From contig NZ_LZFW01000007.1 of assembly GCF_001676025.1 (NCBI RefSeq), forward strand, positions 1 through 64,000: a stretch of 64,000 nucleotides of DNA, read 5' to 3'. Source of the DNA: Vibrio sp. UCD-FRSSP16_30 (GTDB taxonomy: Bacteria; Pseudomonadota; Gammaproteobacteria; Enterobacterales; Vibrionaceae). A program made the translations under genes and the position numbers. Shown here piece by piece: positions 18,602 through 28,199 of this stretch (positions are counted from its first letter, which is position 1; each line of letters begins with the position of its first letter). Under the pieces are notes generated by a model. It was not told the origin of the DNA and searched no databases. It saw only the letters and a program-made list of their open reading frames with translations.

Positions 18602-20359
18602 ATGAAATACAAACGCTTAGTCATTCCCATGCTACTGGCTTTTTCGAGCGCTGCTTTTTCTGCTGAAATTTATGATCAAAACAAAAGTTACACTGGCGGT
18701 GAGCGTGTCTCATTCAACGGTGCTATTTATGAAGCTCAGTGGTGGGTAAACCCTAACCAATCTCCTGCTGATGTGACTGGAAATAGCTGGGAATCTCCGT
18801 GGATTTTAATTTCTGAATCCGGTGGTGAGACGACCCCTCCTCCAGCTGCTCCTGATGAGCCAGTAGAACCAACTCCGCCAGTTGTACCGCCAATCGAGGG
18901 CGATTACCCAGCTTATGTTGAAGGTGAAACCTATGTTGGAGGCGATATAGTGCTCAACTCGGGCAAACTGTACCGCTGTAAAGAGGGTGTTACTCAAACA
19001 TGGTGTTCTGGCCCTGCATGGGCTTACGCTCCGGGCACGGGAACGGCTTGGGATCAAGCGTGGGAAGAAGTTGCAGACGGAACTCCGCCGTCGGATCCAC
19101 AGCCATCGGATCCTGAAGTTACGCCAGATCCAGACCCAACACCCGACCCTGCTCCAGAACCCGATCCAAGCCCTGACCCAAGCCCAGATCCTGAACCTAC
19201 TCCAGATCCAGAGCCTAGCCCTGAGCCAGAAGACGGCTATGTGGTTTACCAAGAGGATTTGGACGCTAAAGAAGCTGAGTTAACCAACTTCCCAGCAATG
19301 GCATCGGTAAAAGAGTTAATTCGCACCATTGATAATGCCACCGTAAATGCCATTAAACCGCTAGCAGAGAGCAATCCTGACAACGTTAAGCGTATTGAAA
19401 GTATTGTTTCAGAAGCGGATTGGGAGTTTATCTTCCCAGATCGTACACCTGAATATACCTATCGCCACTTCTTGCAAGCTACTGGTAAATTCCCTGCGTT
19501 TTGTGGCACTTACGATGACGGGCGTGATTCAGATGCCATTTGTCGTAAAGCATTGGCAACTATGTTTGCTCACTTTACCCAAGAGACAGGCGGTCATACC
19601 GCAGATTGGCCAGTACCAGAATGGCGTCAAGGTTTAGTTCATGTCCGTGAAATGGGCTGGGATGAAACGATGCGCGGCGGCTACAACGGTGAATGTAACC
19701 CTGATGTATGGCAAGGACAAACTTGGCCATGTGGCACCTTCGAAAATGGTGAGTTCAAATCATACTTTGGTCGTGGTGCTAAGCAGTTGAGCTACAACTA
19801 CAACTATGGCCCATTTTCTGAAGCGATGTTTGGTACGGTTCGCACCTTACTCGACAATCCAGAAATGGTGGCGGATACGTGGTTAAACTTTGCTTCGGCA
19901 GTCTTCTTCTTTACCTACCCACAACCGCCTAAACCGGCCATGATGCATGTCATTGATGGCACATGGCAACCAAACGAGCGTGATTTAGCCAATGGCTTAG
20001 TTTCTGGTTTTGGTGTCACAACACAAATCATCAACGGTGGCGTCGAATGTGGTGGATCAGTGGAAATTGCCCAATCATTAAACCGCATCGACTACTACAA
20101 AAACTTTGCTCAATATTTACAGGTACCAATCGCGGATGATGAAGTCTTAGGTTGTAAAGAAATGAAGCAGTTTGATACTGATGGCGCTGGCGCACTCAGT
20201 ATTTACTGGGAAAAGGACTGGGGATGGTCATCAGACACACCAACTGGCGAAACATATTCATGCCAAATGGTCGGTTACCAAACACCTTTCTCTGCGTTCA
20301 AACAAGGTGATTTCACTAAGTGTGTGGTCGCTAACTTCCCTGATGTGATCATCAAGTAG
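18602..20359 (+). CDS. Secreted GH19 chitinase with two chitin-binding modules
   Basis: A 585-residue exoenzyme cutting beta-1,4-N-acetylglucosamine chains. In order: signal peptide (1-20); CBM5/12-like module (about 21-75, with EIYDQNKSYTGGERVSFNG and an aromatic EAQWWVNPN patch); Pro-rich linker; second module (about 98-155, TYVGGDIVLNSGKLYRCK); a long Pro/Asp/Glu-rich PDPEPTPDP-type linker (about 156-215); and the GH19 catalytic domain with FTQETGGH (catalytic Glu near 328) and FGRGAKQLSYNYNYG (near 388-402). The ribosome binding site is AGGG before TTATTATG. Likely secreted by type II secretion. Chitin use is common in Vibrionaceae. Confidence 0.93.
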   Translation: MKYKRLVIPMLLAFSSAAFSAEIYDQNKSYTGGERVSFNGAIYEAQWWVNPNQSPADVTGNSWESPWILISESGGETTPPPAAPDEPVEPTPPVVPPIEGDYPAYVEGETYVGGDIVLNSGKLYRCKEGVTQTWCSGPAWAYAPGTGTAWDQAWEEVADGTPPSDPQPSDPEVTPDPDPTPDPAPEPDPSPDPSPDPEPTPDPEPSPEPEDGYVVYQEDLDAKEAELTNFPAMASVKELIRTIDNATVNAIKPLAESNPDNVKRIESIVSEADWEFIFPDRTPEYTYRHFLQATGKFPAFCGTYDDGRDSDAICRKALATMFAHFTQETGGHTADWPVPEWRQGLVHVREMGWDETMRGGYNGECNPDVWQGQTWPCGTFENGEFKSYFGRGAKQLSYNYNYGPFSEAMFGTVRTLLDNPEMVADTWLNFASAVFFFTYPQPPKPAMMHVIDGTWQPNERDLANGLVSGFGVTTQIINGGVECGGSVEIAQSLNRIDYYKNFAQYLQVPIADDEVLGCKEMKQFDTDGAGALSIYWEKDWGWSSDTPTGETYSCQMVGYQTPFSAFKQGDFTKCVVANFPDVIIK

Positions 20360-20413
20360 TTTGATCAATAACCTAAAAGGCGGTCTCTTTGAGGCTGCCT
20401 CAGATTACAGATG

Positions 20414-20442
20414 AACCCCGCTTTTTAGTGGGGTTCTTTTTT
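20414..20442 (+). terminator. Terminator of the GH19 chitinase gene
   Basis: AACCCCGCTTTTTAGTGGGGTTCTTTTTT, the same hairpin as at 18260. An upstream CTCAGATTAC is shared as well. Confidence 0.85.
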
Positions 20443-20538
20443 AATAGGTACCCATCAAGATTCTTACCTAATTACACGGTTTGAAGTCTCGATAGACTAT
20501 TTTTACTCTAAAAAGTAACTAAATAAGAGGAGTTTGCA

Positions 20539-20606
20539 GCATATCAGAGTATTCATATTTCGATACTCCTATATGCTCAAAGGCCTAGCTTGAAAGCCAG
20601 ACCTTT
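20539..20606. other. Two consecutive intergenic hairpins
   Basis: GCATAT..GAGTAT-loop-ATACTC..ATATGC (20539-20576) is followed directly by CAAAGGC...CCTTTG (about 20579-20606) and then the terminator at 20618. Together they could be a small RNA on the plus strand ending at the terminator, or simply the 3' end structure of the nucleotidase transcript. Confidence 0.3.
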
Positions 20607-20617
20607 GTCGGTAGTCT

Positions 20618-20646
20618 AAAAAAAGAGAGCGAATGCTCTCTTTTTT
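20618..20646. terminator. Bidirectional terminator after the nucleotidase gene
   Basis: AAAAAAAGAGAGCGAATGCTCTCTTTTTT, a symmetric hairpin with A and T tails, 15 bases beyond the stop of the minus-strand gene. Confidence 0.85.
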
Positions 20647-20660
20647 ATCGTTTACTTAGC

Positions 20661-22523
20661 CTAGTTAAGCGGAGTAAAGTTTTGCACTGCCATTTCTGAT
20701 ACTTCAGGAATTTGCAGTGATTCACCATTGCTTTCTAGCTTTTTGATGTAGTTAATCAATGAGTCAGTGTAAAGCAGACCAGTGTCTTCACGACGCTCCG
20801 CATCTTCAAATACAGGGATGAATGAATCATAACCGTCTTTACCACCAGCAATGTAGTCGTTAGTTACCACAACATATTCATTGGTAAGTTCAATCGCGTG
20901 CCAGTCTGCAAATGAACCATCTGCATTTTTACGACGTGCTTCTACGTTAGTTAAACGCTCGCCTTTCGCTGCATTCATATCAATATCAAAACGCAGGTTA
21001 GCCGCCGCAGGGAATGAACCACTAGAGCCATTAACCACAACTGAATCAATTGCATCTTCAAGCGTATTGACTATTTCTTGGCCTGTCATATCAAGGTTAA
21101 CCAAGAAGTTAGTAAATGGTAGAACATTAAACGCATGACCTACCGATACGTCACCAGCTTCGATTGTTGTACGCACACCACCGCTGTTTTGAATCGCAAT
21201 ATCAGAACGGATAGACATATCAACAAACGCTTCTGATACTACGTTGCCCATAATGCTGCCATGTGCATTCATAAATTCGCGCTCAGCACTGCCTTCAACA
21301 CACAATGCACCAGATGAGTGATTTGAACCTGGGGTACGTTCGTTACATAAAAGGCCATCACTGTTACCGATAAGCTCTTCCATTTTCTCATCAACTTGCG
21401 CAGCAAACACAGCTAACTTATCTGCTGTCACTTGATCTTCTAGTACTGAACTCAGCTCTGGCTTATCAGCAATGTATTGCTGGATAGTGTCAAGTTCCTC
21501 AGCAGTATGAACGCCTTCGCTTTCTTCTGCTGTATTTTCAAAAGTGTCGCCAAGCAGCAAGTGAGGCGTACCCGCACATTGAGTCACATTACCTTGTGCG
21601 TCAAAGCTGACATTAAGCTCACCAAGAATCAGGCTGTTATCCCAAGCGTGCACAATACACACTTCCTCGCCGTCAGCATTGCGTACTACTGTTGGGTATT
21701 CACCCGCAGCGCTACCGAAGCCAATTTCAGTATAAAAATCATTGTCTCCAAGTAGAGTATGGCTGTCGCCACCAACAATGACGTCAACGCCTGTTAGTTG
21801 CTCTGCCATGGCAACATCATTGTTGAAAGTGTAGTGAGTCAGTAGAACAATTTTGTCTACGCCTTCTTCTTGAAGCTCATCGATATAACGCTGTGATGTT
21901 TCGACTTCATCGAGGAAGGTAGTGTCATCTGATGGCGATGATGATGCTTGCGTTTTGGCTGCGATATCGATACCAATTACGCCAACCTTTTGACCTGATA
22001 CATCAAAAACTTTGTACGGCTGGTACATATCGTAAATTGGGTTAGTTGATGGTACTTCGATGTTAGCTGCAAGAACTTCAGTGCCACAGCCATCTTCGCC
22101 GTTCTGTAATGTATCGATGAAGTGAGCAAGCTGCTCGTTACCATCATCAAATTCGTGGTTACCCAGAGCGAATGCGTCAAAACAAACTTGGTTCATCATT
22201 AAGGCATCAGGAAGCTCTTCACGGAACAAGCTGTAGTACATCGTACCGGTTATTGCGTCACCCGCATGCAAACGAAGCGTGTTGTCATTTTGTAACTCAT
22301 TGAACTTAGTCACAAGACGAGGGAAGCCACCGACTTCAACTTCTGTTGCAACACCACCAAGGTTCAATTCAACCCCAGTTGCATCCAATTTTGAGTGATG
22401 ATCATTAATATGTAAAAGACGAAGATTAAATGTTTCTCTATCTTGCGTCTCGTTGTCTGTGCTAGAAGAGTTACAGCCAACAAGGCCGGCAACCACCGCT
22501 ACTGCTAATAGTGTCTTTTTCAT
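20661..22523 (-). CDS. 5'-nucleotidase / 2',3'-cyclic phosphodiesterase lipoprotein (UshA-like)
   Basis: A 620-residue exported metallophosphatase. The start at 22523 gives MKKTLLAVAVVAGLVGC, a lipoprotein signal with lipobox LVGC, behind GGAAATTAAA; a longer frame to 22601 exists but lacks a ribosome binding site. The metallophosphatase domain shows LLHINDHHSK, HAGDAITGT, ALGNHEFDDG, LLTHYTFNN and GGDSHTLLG, the metal ligands of the UshA family. The second half is the nucleotide-binding domain (IQNSGGVRTTIEAGDVS, VVVTNDYIAGGKDGYD). It releases nucleosides and phosphate from nucleotides outside the inner membrane. Divergent from the extracellular nuclease gene. Confidence 0.92.
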   Translation of the reverse strand: MKKTLLAVAVVAGLVGCNSSSTDNETQDRETFNLRLLHINDHHSKLDATGVELNLGGVATEVEVGGFPRLVTKFNELQNDNTLRLHAGDAITGTMYYSLFREELPDALMMNQVCFDAFALGNHEFDDGNEQLAHFIDTLQNGEDGCGTEVLAANIEVPSTNPIYDMYQPYKVFDVSGQKVGVIGIDIAAKTQASSSPSDDTTFLDEVETSQRYIDELQEEGVDKIVLLTHYTFNNDVAMAEQLTGVDVIVGGDSHTLLGDNDFYTEIGFGSAAGEYPTVVRNADGEEVCIVHAWDNSLILGELNVSFDAQGNVTQCAGTPHLLLGDTFENTAEESEGVHTAEELDTIQQYIADKPELSSVLEDQVTADKLAVFAAQVDEKMEELIGNSDGLLCNERTPGSNHSSGALCVEGSAEREFMNAHGSIMGNVVSEAFVDMSIRSDIAIQNSGGVRTTIEAGDVSVGHAFNVLPFTNFLVNLDMTGQEIVNTLEDAIDSVVVNGSSGSFPAAANLRFDIDMNAAKGERLTNVEARRKNADGSFADWHAIELTNEYVVVTNDYIAGGKDGYDSFIPVFEDAERREDTGLLYTDSLINYIKKLESNGESLQIPEVSEMAVQNFTPLN

Positions 22524-22899
22524 TTTAATTTCCATTTTTATATTTATTTGCTTGATTAACTCAGAATGTATCTCTGTATATGCGGTGCATCGTAAAGACA
22601 ATAAATTACGAAAATATTACAACAGAGAATAAATATAAAAATTAAAAAATACGCATAATAAAAGAAATAAAGTTAATGAACTTATTATTACAATTATATT
22701 TAAAAAATATAATAAATGGCACTTATTCCACCATAAAAAGCCTTTAGGATCAGCGTATTGAGTAATTAACATACAGATAGATTACAGTTTGATTAAGCAT
22801 TAAATATAAAAGAAAAACGACAATAAATTAAAAATATAAATGTCACATTTACATTTTAAGATTCCGGCCAAGCAAAATAACCCGTATCAAGGATACTTA
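22524..22899. promoter_or_regulatory. Divergent control region of nucleotidase and nuclease genes
   Basis: A very AT-rich 376-bp region between two divergent start codons. It must hold both promoters. I see no clear Pho box, although both products fit phosphate scavenging; TGTCACATTTACAT near 22841 is at most half a match and lies too close to the nuclease start. Confidence 0.4.
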
Positions 22900-25647
22900 A
22901 TGAACAAAATAAAAATGGCTTGGTCTCTACCCTGCTTTTTAATTGCAAGCAGTGCCAGCGCTAATATTATCATCTCTGAAGTGGTCGAAGGTGCAAGCTA
23001 TAATAAAGCCATTGAGATTGCCAATGTAGGACATAGTGCTGTCACCCTAGATGGCTACGTACTGCAAAAAGAAACTAACTTAGGTGGTGACTGGGCAGCG
23101 GATTACTCACTTGATGGTATCACTCTTGAACCATTTGAAACTTTCGTAGTTGGGCATGCTAGTGTTGCTGACGATCTTGCATTAAGAGTTAACGCTCTAA
23201 ACAGCACTATCACCAATTTCAACGGCAATGACCCACTTCGCCTTCTCTTCAACGGTGAAGTTGTCGACCTATTTGGCCCTAGCGGAATGGGCGGAACTGG
23301 TGATTTTAATAAAGACAAAACATTCGTTCGTTGCAACTATCAAGCCAATGCATCTTGGGATGAGTCTCAGTGGTTTACGCTAGCAAAAGATGATTGGACT
23401 GATTTAGGCAACATTGAACCATCATGTGAAGGCGCTGTAGTCCCTGAACCTCCGGTTGCCGAAGAAGCAACCATCATGCAGTTGCAAGGCGAAGGCATCT
23501 ATTCTCCTTACACAGATCCTGATAATTATAAATTTGAGTCCGATGAAACGTTTAAAGTCACGGGCATCGTTACTCACGTACAAACCTCAAATTTAGGTAA
23601 TGACTTGCTGACTGGCTTCTTTATGCAAGATCCAGCAGCAGACACTAGCTCAAATGCTTCAAACGGCATTTTTGTTAACGCTAATGTTAGCAATATCAAG
23701 GTTGGTAACGAAGTTGCGGTTATCGCAAAAGTGCAGGAGCACTACTCTTGGACTCAGCTAGGTTCTACCTCAACACCTGCATTTGTTGAAGTGCTTGGCG
23801 AAGGTGAAAGCGTCGAGCCTACTGCGATTACAGCCCTTGAAAGCGATGAAAACTTTGAACAAACGCTAGAACGTTACGAAGGCATGTTGGTTCGCGTCAA
23901 CAATGCAACGGATATGCATGTTACTCGTACTTTTGGTTTTGATTACAGCGCATACCGTAACAACATGGTACTTGCTCATCAAGCAGTCAACTACCATCCA
24001 AACCAGCTCAACACACCACTAACCGCTGGCGCTAGCGCGCAAGATGCAAGCAATGCTGACCGTCGTCTATTTGTAGAGTCATCCATTGAGGCCGCTGACG
24101 GCGTTGTACCTTGGTATCCTAACTTTGCACAAGACAACGGCACAGGCACCAGTGATGACTATATCCGTGTTGGTGCTCAGCTTAGCGAAGAAGGCTTAAC
24201 TGGCGTACTGGGCTACTCATATTCTGAATACCGCTTATACGTACACAACACGGCTGACAACGGCACTTTTGTTGAAAACGAACGCTCCCTAGCGCCTAAC
24301 CTAGAAGAGGGAGAGTTAGTTGTTTCTAGCTTCAACGTTCTCAACTTCTTCAACTCTCCATTTGGTGGTCGCGATAACCCAACCAACAGCAACCGTGGCG
24401 CAGAAAGCCTTGCTGAATTTGATGTGCAATTAGAGAAAATCGTTTCTGCATTAGTTGCTATCGACGCTGATATCTACGGCCTAATTGAAATTGAAAACAA
24501 CGGTTTTGACGAAGATTCTGCTATTCATGTACTGGTTGAAACGCTAAATAGCCGCCTAGACGAAGCTGATCAATACCAGATTGCAATGCCTAACGATCTT
24601 GAAGGCGAAGGCTTTGTTGGTACCGATGCCATCACGAACAAAATCATTTATCGTCCTAGCACTGCTACGTTAAATGACACTTACGTGATTGAACTGCCAC
24701 AGCAACACGTAACAGAAAATGGTAGCACTAAGAGCGCTTATCAGCGTGATGCATTCACTGCTTCTTTTGCTGTTGAAAATGCCGACAAAGATCTAGTGAT
24801 TTCGACCAACCACTTCAAATCAAAAGGTTCGACGTGCTGGGAAGATGAAGCCACCGCTGATCAAGAAAACGACGTGAACATCCAAGGCAGCTGTGAGCAC
24901 TTCCGCGTATCAGCCGCTTACCAACTGGCTCAAGAGCTAACTAAGATTGATGGCTACAAAGTGGTTATGGGCGACCTTAACAGCTACGGCCAAGAAGATC
25001 CTATCTTAGTGTTGACCAACCGTGACAATGCACCTGCAGACTATGAAATCTATGCAGCGCGCAACACTTACATTGGTGGTGACGCCACAAGCGGTACTCC
25101 ACTACACGGTGAAGAAGGCGCGTTGATTGAAGAATCATTCAACTACCTAGACATTGTTGAAGAGCTTAAGCCAAAGACTTACAGCTATTCATACAATGAT
25201 GCAATGGGTACGCTAGATTACGTTTTGGTTGATAATGAGCTAAAAGATTATGTTGTGGATGCCGAAGTATGGTCAATTAACGCCGTTGAATCCTCTTTGT
25301 TCCAATACGCTAACGAGCATACTGGCGACCTAGTGAAACACAATGATGCATACCGCTCTTCTGACCACGATCCAACAATTATTGTATTAGCATTCAACAA
25401 TAATGATGAAGGCTCTGAAGACGGCGATGATAACTTGCCAGAAGGTGACGACGGATCTGAAGATGGAGACAACAATGCTCCTGAAGCTCCTGAAGCTCCT
25501 GAAGCTCCTGAAGATGATAATGGCAGTGATAACGACTCACAAGACGGTGGCAACAATGTAGAAGGATCAAGCGGCGGTAGCTTTGATTTCTTGATGTTAA
25601 TGCTAATGGCTGGCGGATTGGTAGCACGTCGCCGTTCTAAGCAATAA
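22900..25647 (+). CDS. Extracellular endonuclease (ExeM/NucH/Xds-like) with GlyGly-CTERM anchor
   Basis: A 915-residue exported nuclease. I chose ATG at 22900 (after AAGGATACTTA), since the next residues MNKIKMAWSLPCFLIASSASA form a signal peptide; the upstream ATG at 22840 would bury it. In order: a lamin-tail-like domain (IIISEVVEGASYNKAIEIAN), an OB-fold region, and an exonuclease-endonuclease-phosphatase domain (SFNVLNFF, GLIEIENNG, STNHFKSKG, VMGDLNSYGQ, RSSDHDPTI). The C-terminus carries an acidic linker with four repeats of APE and GGSFDFLMLMLMAGGLVARRRSKQ, a GlyGly-CTERM signal for rhombosortase and type II secretion. It should degrade extracellular DNA and feed the neighbouring nucleotidase. 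Confidence 0.92.
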   Translation: MNKIKMAWSLPCFLIASSASANIIISEVVEGASYNKAIEIANVGHSAVTLDGYVLQKETNLGGDWAADYSLDGITLEPFETFVVGHASVADDLALRVNALNSTITNFNGNDPLRLLFNGEVVDLFGPSGMGGTGDFNKDKTFVRCNYQANASWDESQWFTLAKDDWTDLGNIEPSCEGAVVPEPPVAEEATIMQLQGEGIYSPYTDPDNYKFESDETFKVTGIVTHVQTSNLGNDLLTGFFMQDPAADTSSNASNGIFVNANVSNIKVGNEVAVIAKVQEHYSWTQLGSTSTPAFVEVLGEGESVEPTAITALESDENFEQTLERYEGMLVRVNNATDMHVTRTFGFDYSAYRNNMVLAHQAVNYHPNQLNTPLTAGASAQDASNADRRLFVESSIEAADGVVPWYPNFAQDNGTGTSDDYIRVGAQLSEEGLTGVLGYSYSEYRLYVHNTADNGTFVENERSLAPNLEEGELVVSSFNVLNFFNSPFGGRDNPTNSNRGAESLAEFDVQLEKIVSALVAIDADIYGLIEIENNGFDEDSAIHVLVETLNSRLDEADQYQIAMPNDLEGEGFVGTDAITNKIIYRPSTATLNDTYVIELPQQHVTENGSTKSAYQRDAFTASFAVENADKDLVISTNHFKSKGSTCWEDEATADQENDVNIQGSCEHFRVSAAYQLAQELTKIDGYKVVMGDLNSYGQEDPILVLTNRDNAPADYEIYAARNTYIGGDATSGTPLHGEEGALIEESFNYLDIVEELKPKTYSYSYNDAMGTLDYVLVDNELKDYVVDAEVWSINAVESSLFQYANEHTGDLVKHNDAYRSSDHDPTIIVLAFNNNDEGSEDGDDNLPEGDDGSEDGDNNAPEAPEAPEAPEDDNGSDNDSQDGGNNVEGSSGGSFDFLMLMLMAGGLVARRRSKQ

Positions 25648-25683
25648 TTGTAAACAGTAACACTGTATTGCAAAGATAAAAGT

Positions 25684-25712
25684 AAGCCGGCGAATGATTC
25701 GCCGGCTTTTTG
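25684..25712. terminator. Bidirectional terminator between nuclease and lipoprotein genes
   Basis: AAGCCGGCGAATGATTCGCCGGCTTTTTG, a perfect 9-bp GC-rich stem between two convergent genes. Confidence 0.9.
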
Positions 25713-25732
25713 TTTTGGTCAGTTTATTTAAA

Positions 25733-26512
25733 TTAGCCAAAAAACTTTTTAAATAAATCATCCTTACGAGCACCATCTTGTTTGGTCATCAATTGTACGT
25801 AATAAGGAATACTATCTGGCGCTTTATCGTTGGAATAACCAAATGCCGACGTTAATCTCTGTAATAACAGCGGTGCATTACTGCTGAGTGTTGCGGTATC
25901 TTGTACTTCAAACTTATTTAAATAGAGATTTGGCTGACCTAATATAGCTTGATGCCTATTAGTCCCATCAATTGAAATTAGTAACGTCTTATCTTTCCAT
26001 TGCTGTGTTCTATCATTTACTACATTTTTGAATGCGACAAAATCTGCAGGGGGCATCTTGGCATCATCAACTCCTAAAGAGCAACATGCATCTGGTATAG
26101 GATTTGCGTCAAAACGGTCTTGAAACTCTTGGCTATTAAGAACAAAAGCTATTTGGCCAAGCACGCGAGTGGCATTAGTATTCTCTGTCTTCGTTGAAGT
26201 AGATGAAAACTTGAACTTTATATCGGCAAATACAGGGACCAAAACATCATTAACAACATAGTCAGCTTCGGCTTTATTATGCTCAGTCACATAAACAGCA
26301 TCGCTATGAGTTAAATGAAATTTATTTTCTAATTTTTTCTCAATAGTCGCATCACTGTGTTTAACAATATCACCAAGATCTTCTCCTGCCTGATCGAGTA
26401 CTTTTTTCATCTCTTTGCCAACAGAATCTACCTGTTCGCTACCACTATCACAGCCATTTAAAACTAAAGCTGCAACAGCCGCGAGTACCAAACCTTTAAC
26501 CTTCAAATTCAT
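25733..26512 (-). CDS. Hypothetical lipoprotein
   Basis: About 259 residues from the ATG at 26512 (MNLKVKGLVLAAVAALVLNGCDSG), a lipoprotein signal with lipobox LNGC. The mature part starts with an amphipathic helix (VDSVGKEMKKVLDQAGEDLGDIV), holds a CC pair (PDACCSLG) near residue 145 and shows no family I recognise. Aspartate after the lipid cysteine suggests retention at the inner membrane if the E. coli +2 rule applies. It stands alone between a terminator and a 160-bp gap without visible signals. Confidence 0.65.
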   Translation of the reverse strand: MNLKVKGLVLAAVAALVLNGCDSGSEQVDSVGKEMKKVLDQAGEDLGDIVKHSDATIEKKLENKFHLTHSDAVYVTEHNKAEADYVVNDVLVPVFADIKFKFSSTSTKTENTNATRVLGQIAFVLNSQEFQDRFDANPIPDACCSLGVDDAKMPPADFVAFKNVVNDRTQQWKDKTLLISIDGTNRHQAILGQPNLYLNKFEVQDTATLSSNAPLLLQRLTSAFGYSNDKAPDSIPYYVQLMTKQDGARKDDLFKKFFG

Positions 26513-26675
26513 TGCCAACACCCTAAAACCAATGCTTCATCAACAAGCGCAATATTTAGCAAACAATGCGCTCAGTTGAATAATTGGCACGGAGTATGAA
26601 GGAAGATAGCCAAAGCCCAAAACTAAACTATGTTTTCAAATATGGTTTTAAAATATGGCTTTCGTATATGAGCTT

Positions 26676-27155
26676 TTATCGCATTAACTTCAAAATATTG
26701 CGTATCGATAAAACAACACCTGAAAACACGGTGATTTTAAAACAAATTTCCGAGGTCTTATGAATTGAAGTAAATACGTCACTTTGTGTTACCACTGGGC
26801 CTTGCGCCTGCATGTGCACTATCTCTGGCACAAAGTAGAATCCGAACAGCAGCCCCGTTGTGACCATTAAGCTCATGCTGATGATCGCTATCCAATCGGT
26901 CCCTTTTTTGAAATAGCTGAACAGCTCAAATACGCAGGCAAAAATGCACACCATAACCAAGGGGTACGATAATCGTACAAAGACTTCGGTCATCAATAGT
27001 CCTTCTTGAAAACGGCTCAGTAACGAGCTGCCAAGAAAGCTGCTGGAGTTAAAAATAACAGGGGCGACAACCACACCAGAAAATAACGAAAAGCCCATAA
27101 TAATGGTCAGCAAAATAACGTAAGTCACAGCGACTGTTTTGAACAGTTGATTCAT
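26676..27155 (-). CDS. DUF4149-like four-helix membrane protein
   Basis: A 159-residue integral membrane protein with four hydrophobic helices at about 8-38, 58-80, 88-108 and 134-156. The FSGVVVAPVIFN segment in helix 1 and the overall plan resemble DUF4149/TMEM205-like proteins; the biochemical role is unknown. Its stop is 37 bases from no other gene on this strand, and the start is 40 bases downstream of ycdX, so the two may be co-transcribed. Confidence 0.55.
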   Translation of the reverse strand: MNQLFKTVAVTYVILLTIIMGFSLFSGVVVAPVIFNSSSFLGSSLLSRFQEGLLMTEVFVRLSYPLVMVCIFACVFELFSYFKKGTDWIAIISMSLMVTTGLLFGFYFVPEIVHMQAQGPVVTQSDVFTSIHKTSEICFKITVFSGVVLSIRNILKLMR

Positions 27156-27195
27156 CTCTTTACCTTAAAATTTTTAGCCGAAATCACGTCTACAT

Positions 27196-27939
27196 TTACC
27201 AATCAAACTCATGGGCAATATCAATTCCCTTCGTTGCCAAATAGGCAAATACCGACTCGACGGTGTTATTGATTACCCGCTCTGCTGGGTAACCTACGTC
27301 AGTGATTAACGCTTTTGCTTTATCAAAGCGCCCTAGATCCCAAGCATTATGCGCATCAGAACCCACGCTAATTGGTGCATCATATTTTTTGGCTAACTGA
27401 GCAATTTTTTGACAGTTATCAAAACAGCCTTTTCTAGAATATAAGAAGGAACTATTATTTATCTCAAGCGCCACATTTTGTTGCGCGGCCAATTTTACAA
27501 TCTGCTCAATATGGATAGGAAAACGAGTATTACCGGGGTGAGTCACAACATGAATCTTGCCACTTTTTATCACATTACTCATCGCTTCTGTATTGGCATC
27601 GATATCTCGCGGCGCAAATACTGGCGGATGAAAACCGGTAAGAATAATATCTAAACTGGCGCGAGTAGGCTCATCAATATCAATGTTACCTTCAAGATCT
27701 TTAATATTACTCTCTATGCCACGTAATATGCCCACGCCATCCGCAACACGAGGGAAGGTAAGGCTGTTAACAAAGTGCCAGCGATGCGGTGCGTCTTCCA
27801 TATCCGGCCCATGATCGGTATTCGCAAACAAGCGAATACCTCGCTTTGGCGCTTCACGCACATAATCATGTATGGTGCTATAGGCATGATGACTGGCTAA
27901 AGTATGGGTATGCAAATCCACTTCTAATTTATAACTCAT
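27196..27939 (-). CDS. ycdX: PHP-family phosphatase YcdX
   Basis: A 247-residue PHP-domain metalloenzyme. The metal-binding motifs are DLHTHTLASHHAYS (residues 8-21), NTDHGPDM, GIESNI, the HPG of VVTHPGN and SVGSDAHNAWDLG near the C-terminus. The length is that of YcdX (about 245). It is a cytosolic trinuclear-zinc phosphatase; in enterics it is linked to swarming, and the substrate is not certain. Confidence 0.9.
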   Translation of the reverse strand: MSYKLEVDLHTHTLASHHAYSTIHDYVREAPKRGIRLFANTDHGPDMEDAPHRWHFVNSLTFPRVADGVGILRGIESNIKDLEGNIDIDEPTRASLDIILTGFHPPVFAPRDIDANTEAMSNVIKSGKIHVVTHPGNTRFPIHIEQIVKLAAQQNVALEINNSSFLYSRKGCFDNCQKIAQLAKKYDAPISVGSDAHNAWDLGRFDKAKALITDVGYPAERVINNTVESVFAYLATKGIDIAHEFDW

Positions 27940-28199
27940 GATTCAAACCTTTGTTTAACTAAACGACTGAGATCAGTACCAATATATTTCACTACCATAT
28001 ACGACTTAGTTTTGATTTTCATTGCTTTGATTAGCTCTACTTTATTAAACCCTGCATTTCACCCTATCGAACGATAACCATGACACCCAAATCACCATCA
28101 TCATAAACACACAAGATCCTGAGCATGAACAGCTATTAAGCATTCAATTGAACTGTGTTAAGGTTTGTATTGCTCTATAAACACGGATGAGGACTTACA

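Noticed and set aside
22524-22899. Pho box in the divergent nuclease/nucleotidase region
   Set aside because: Only a half-site-like TGTCAC is present, placed too close to the start codon to serve as a PhoB site.
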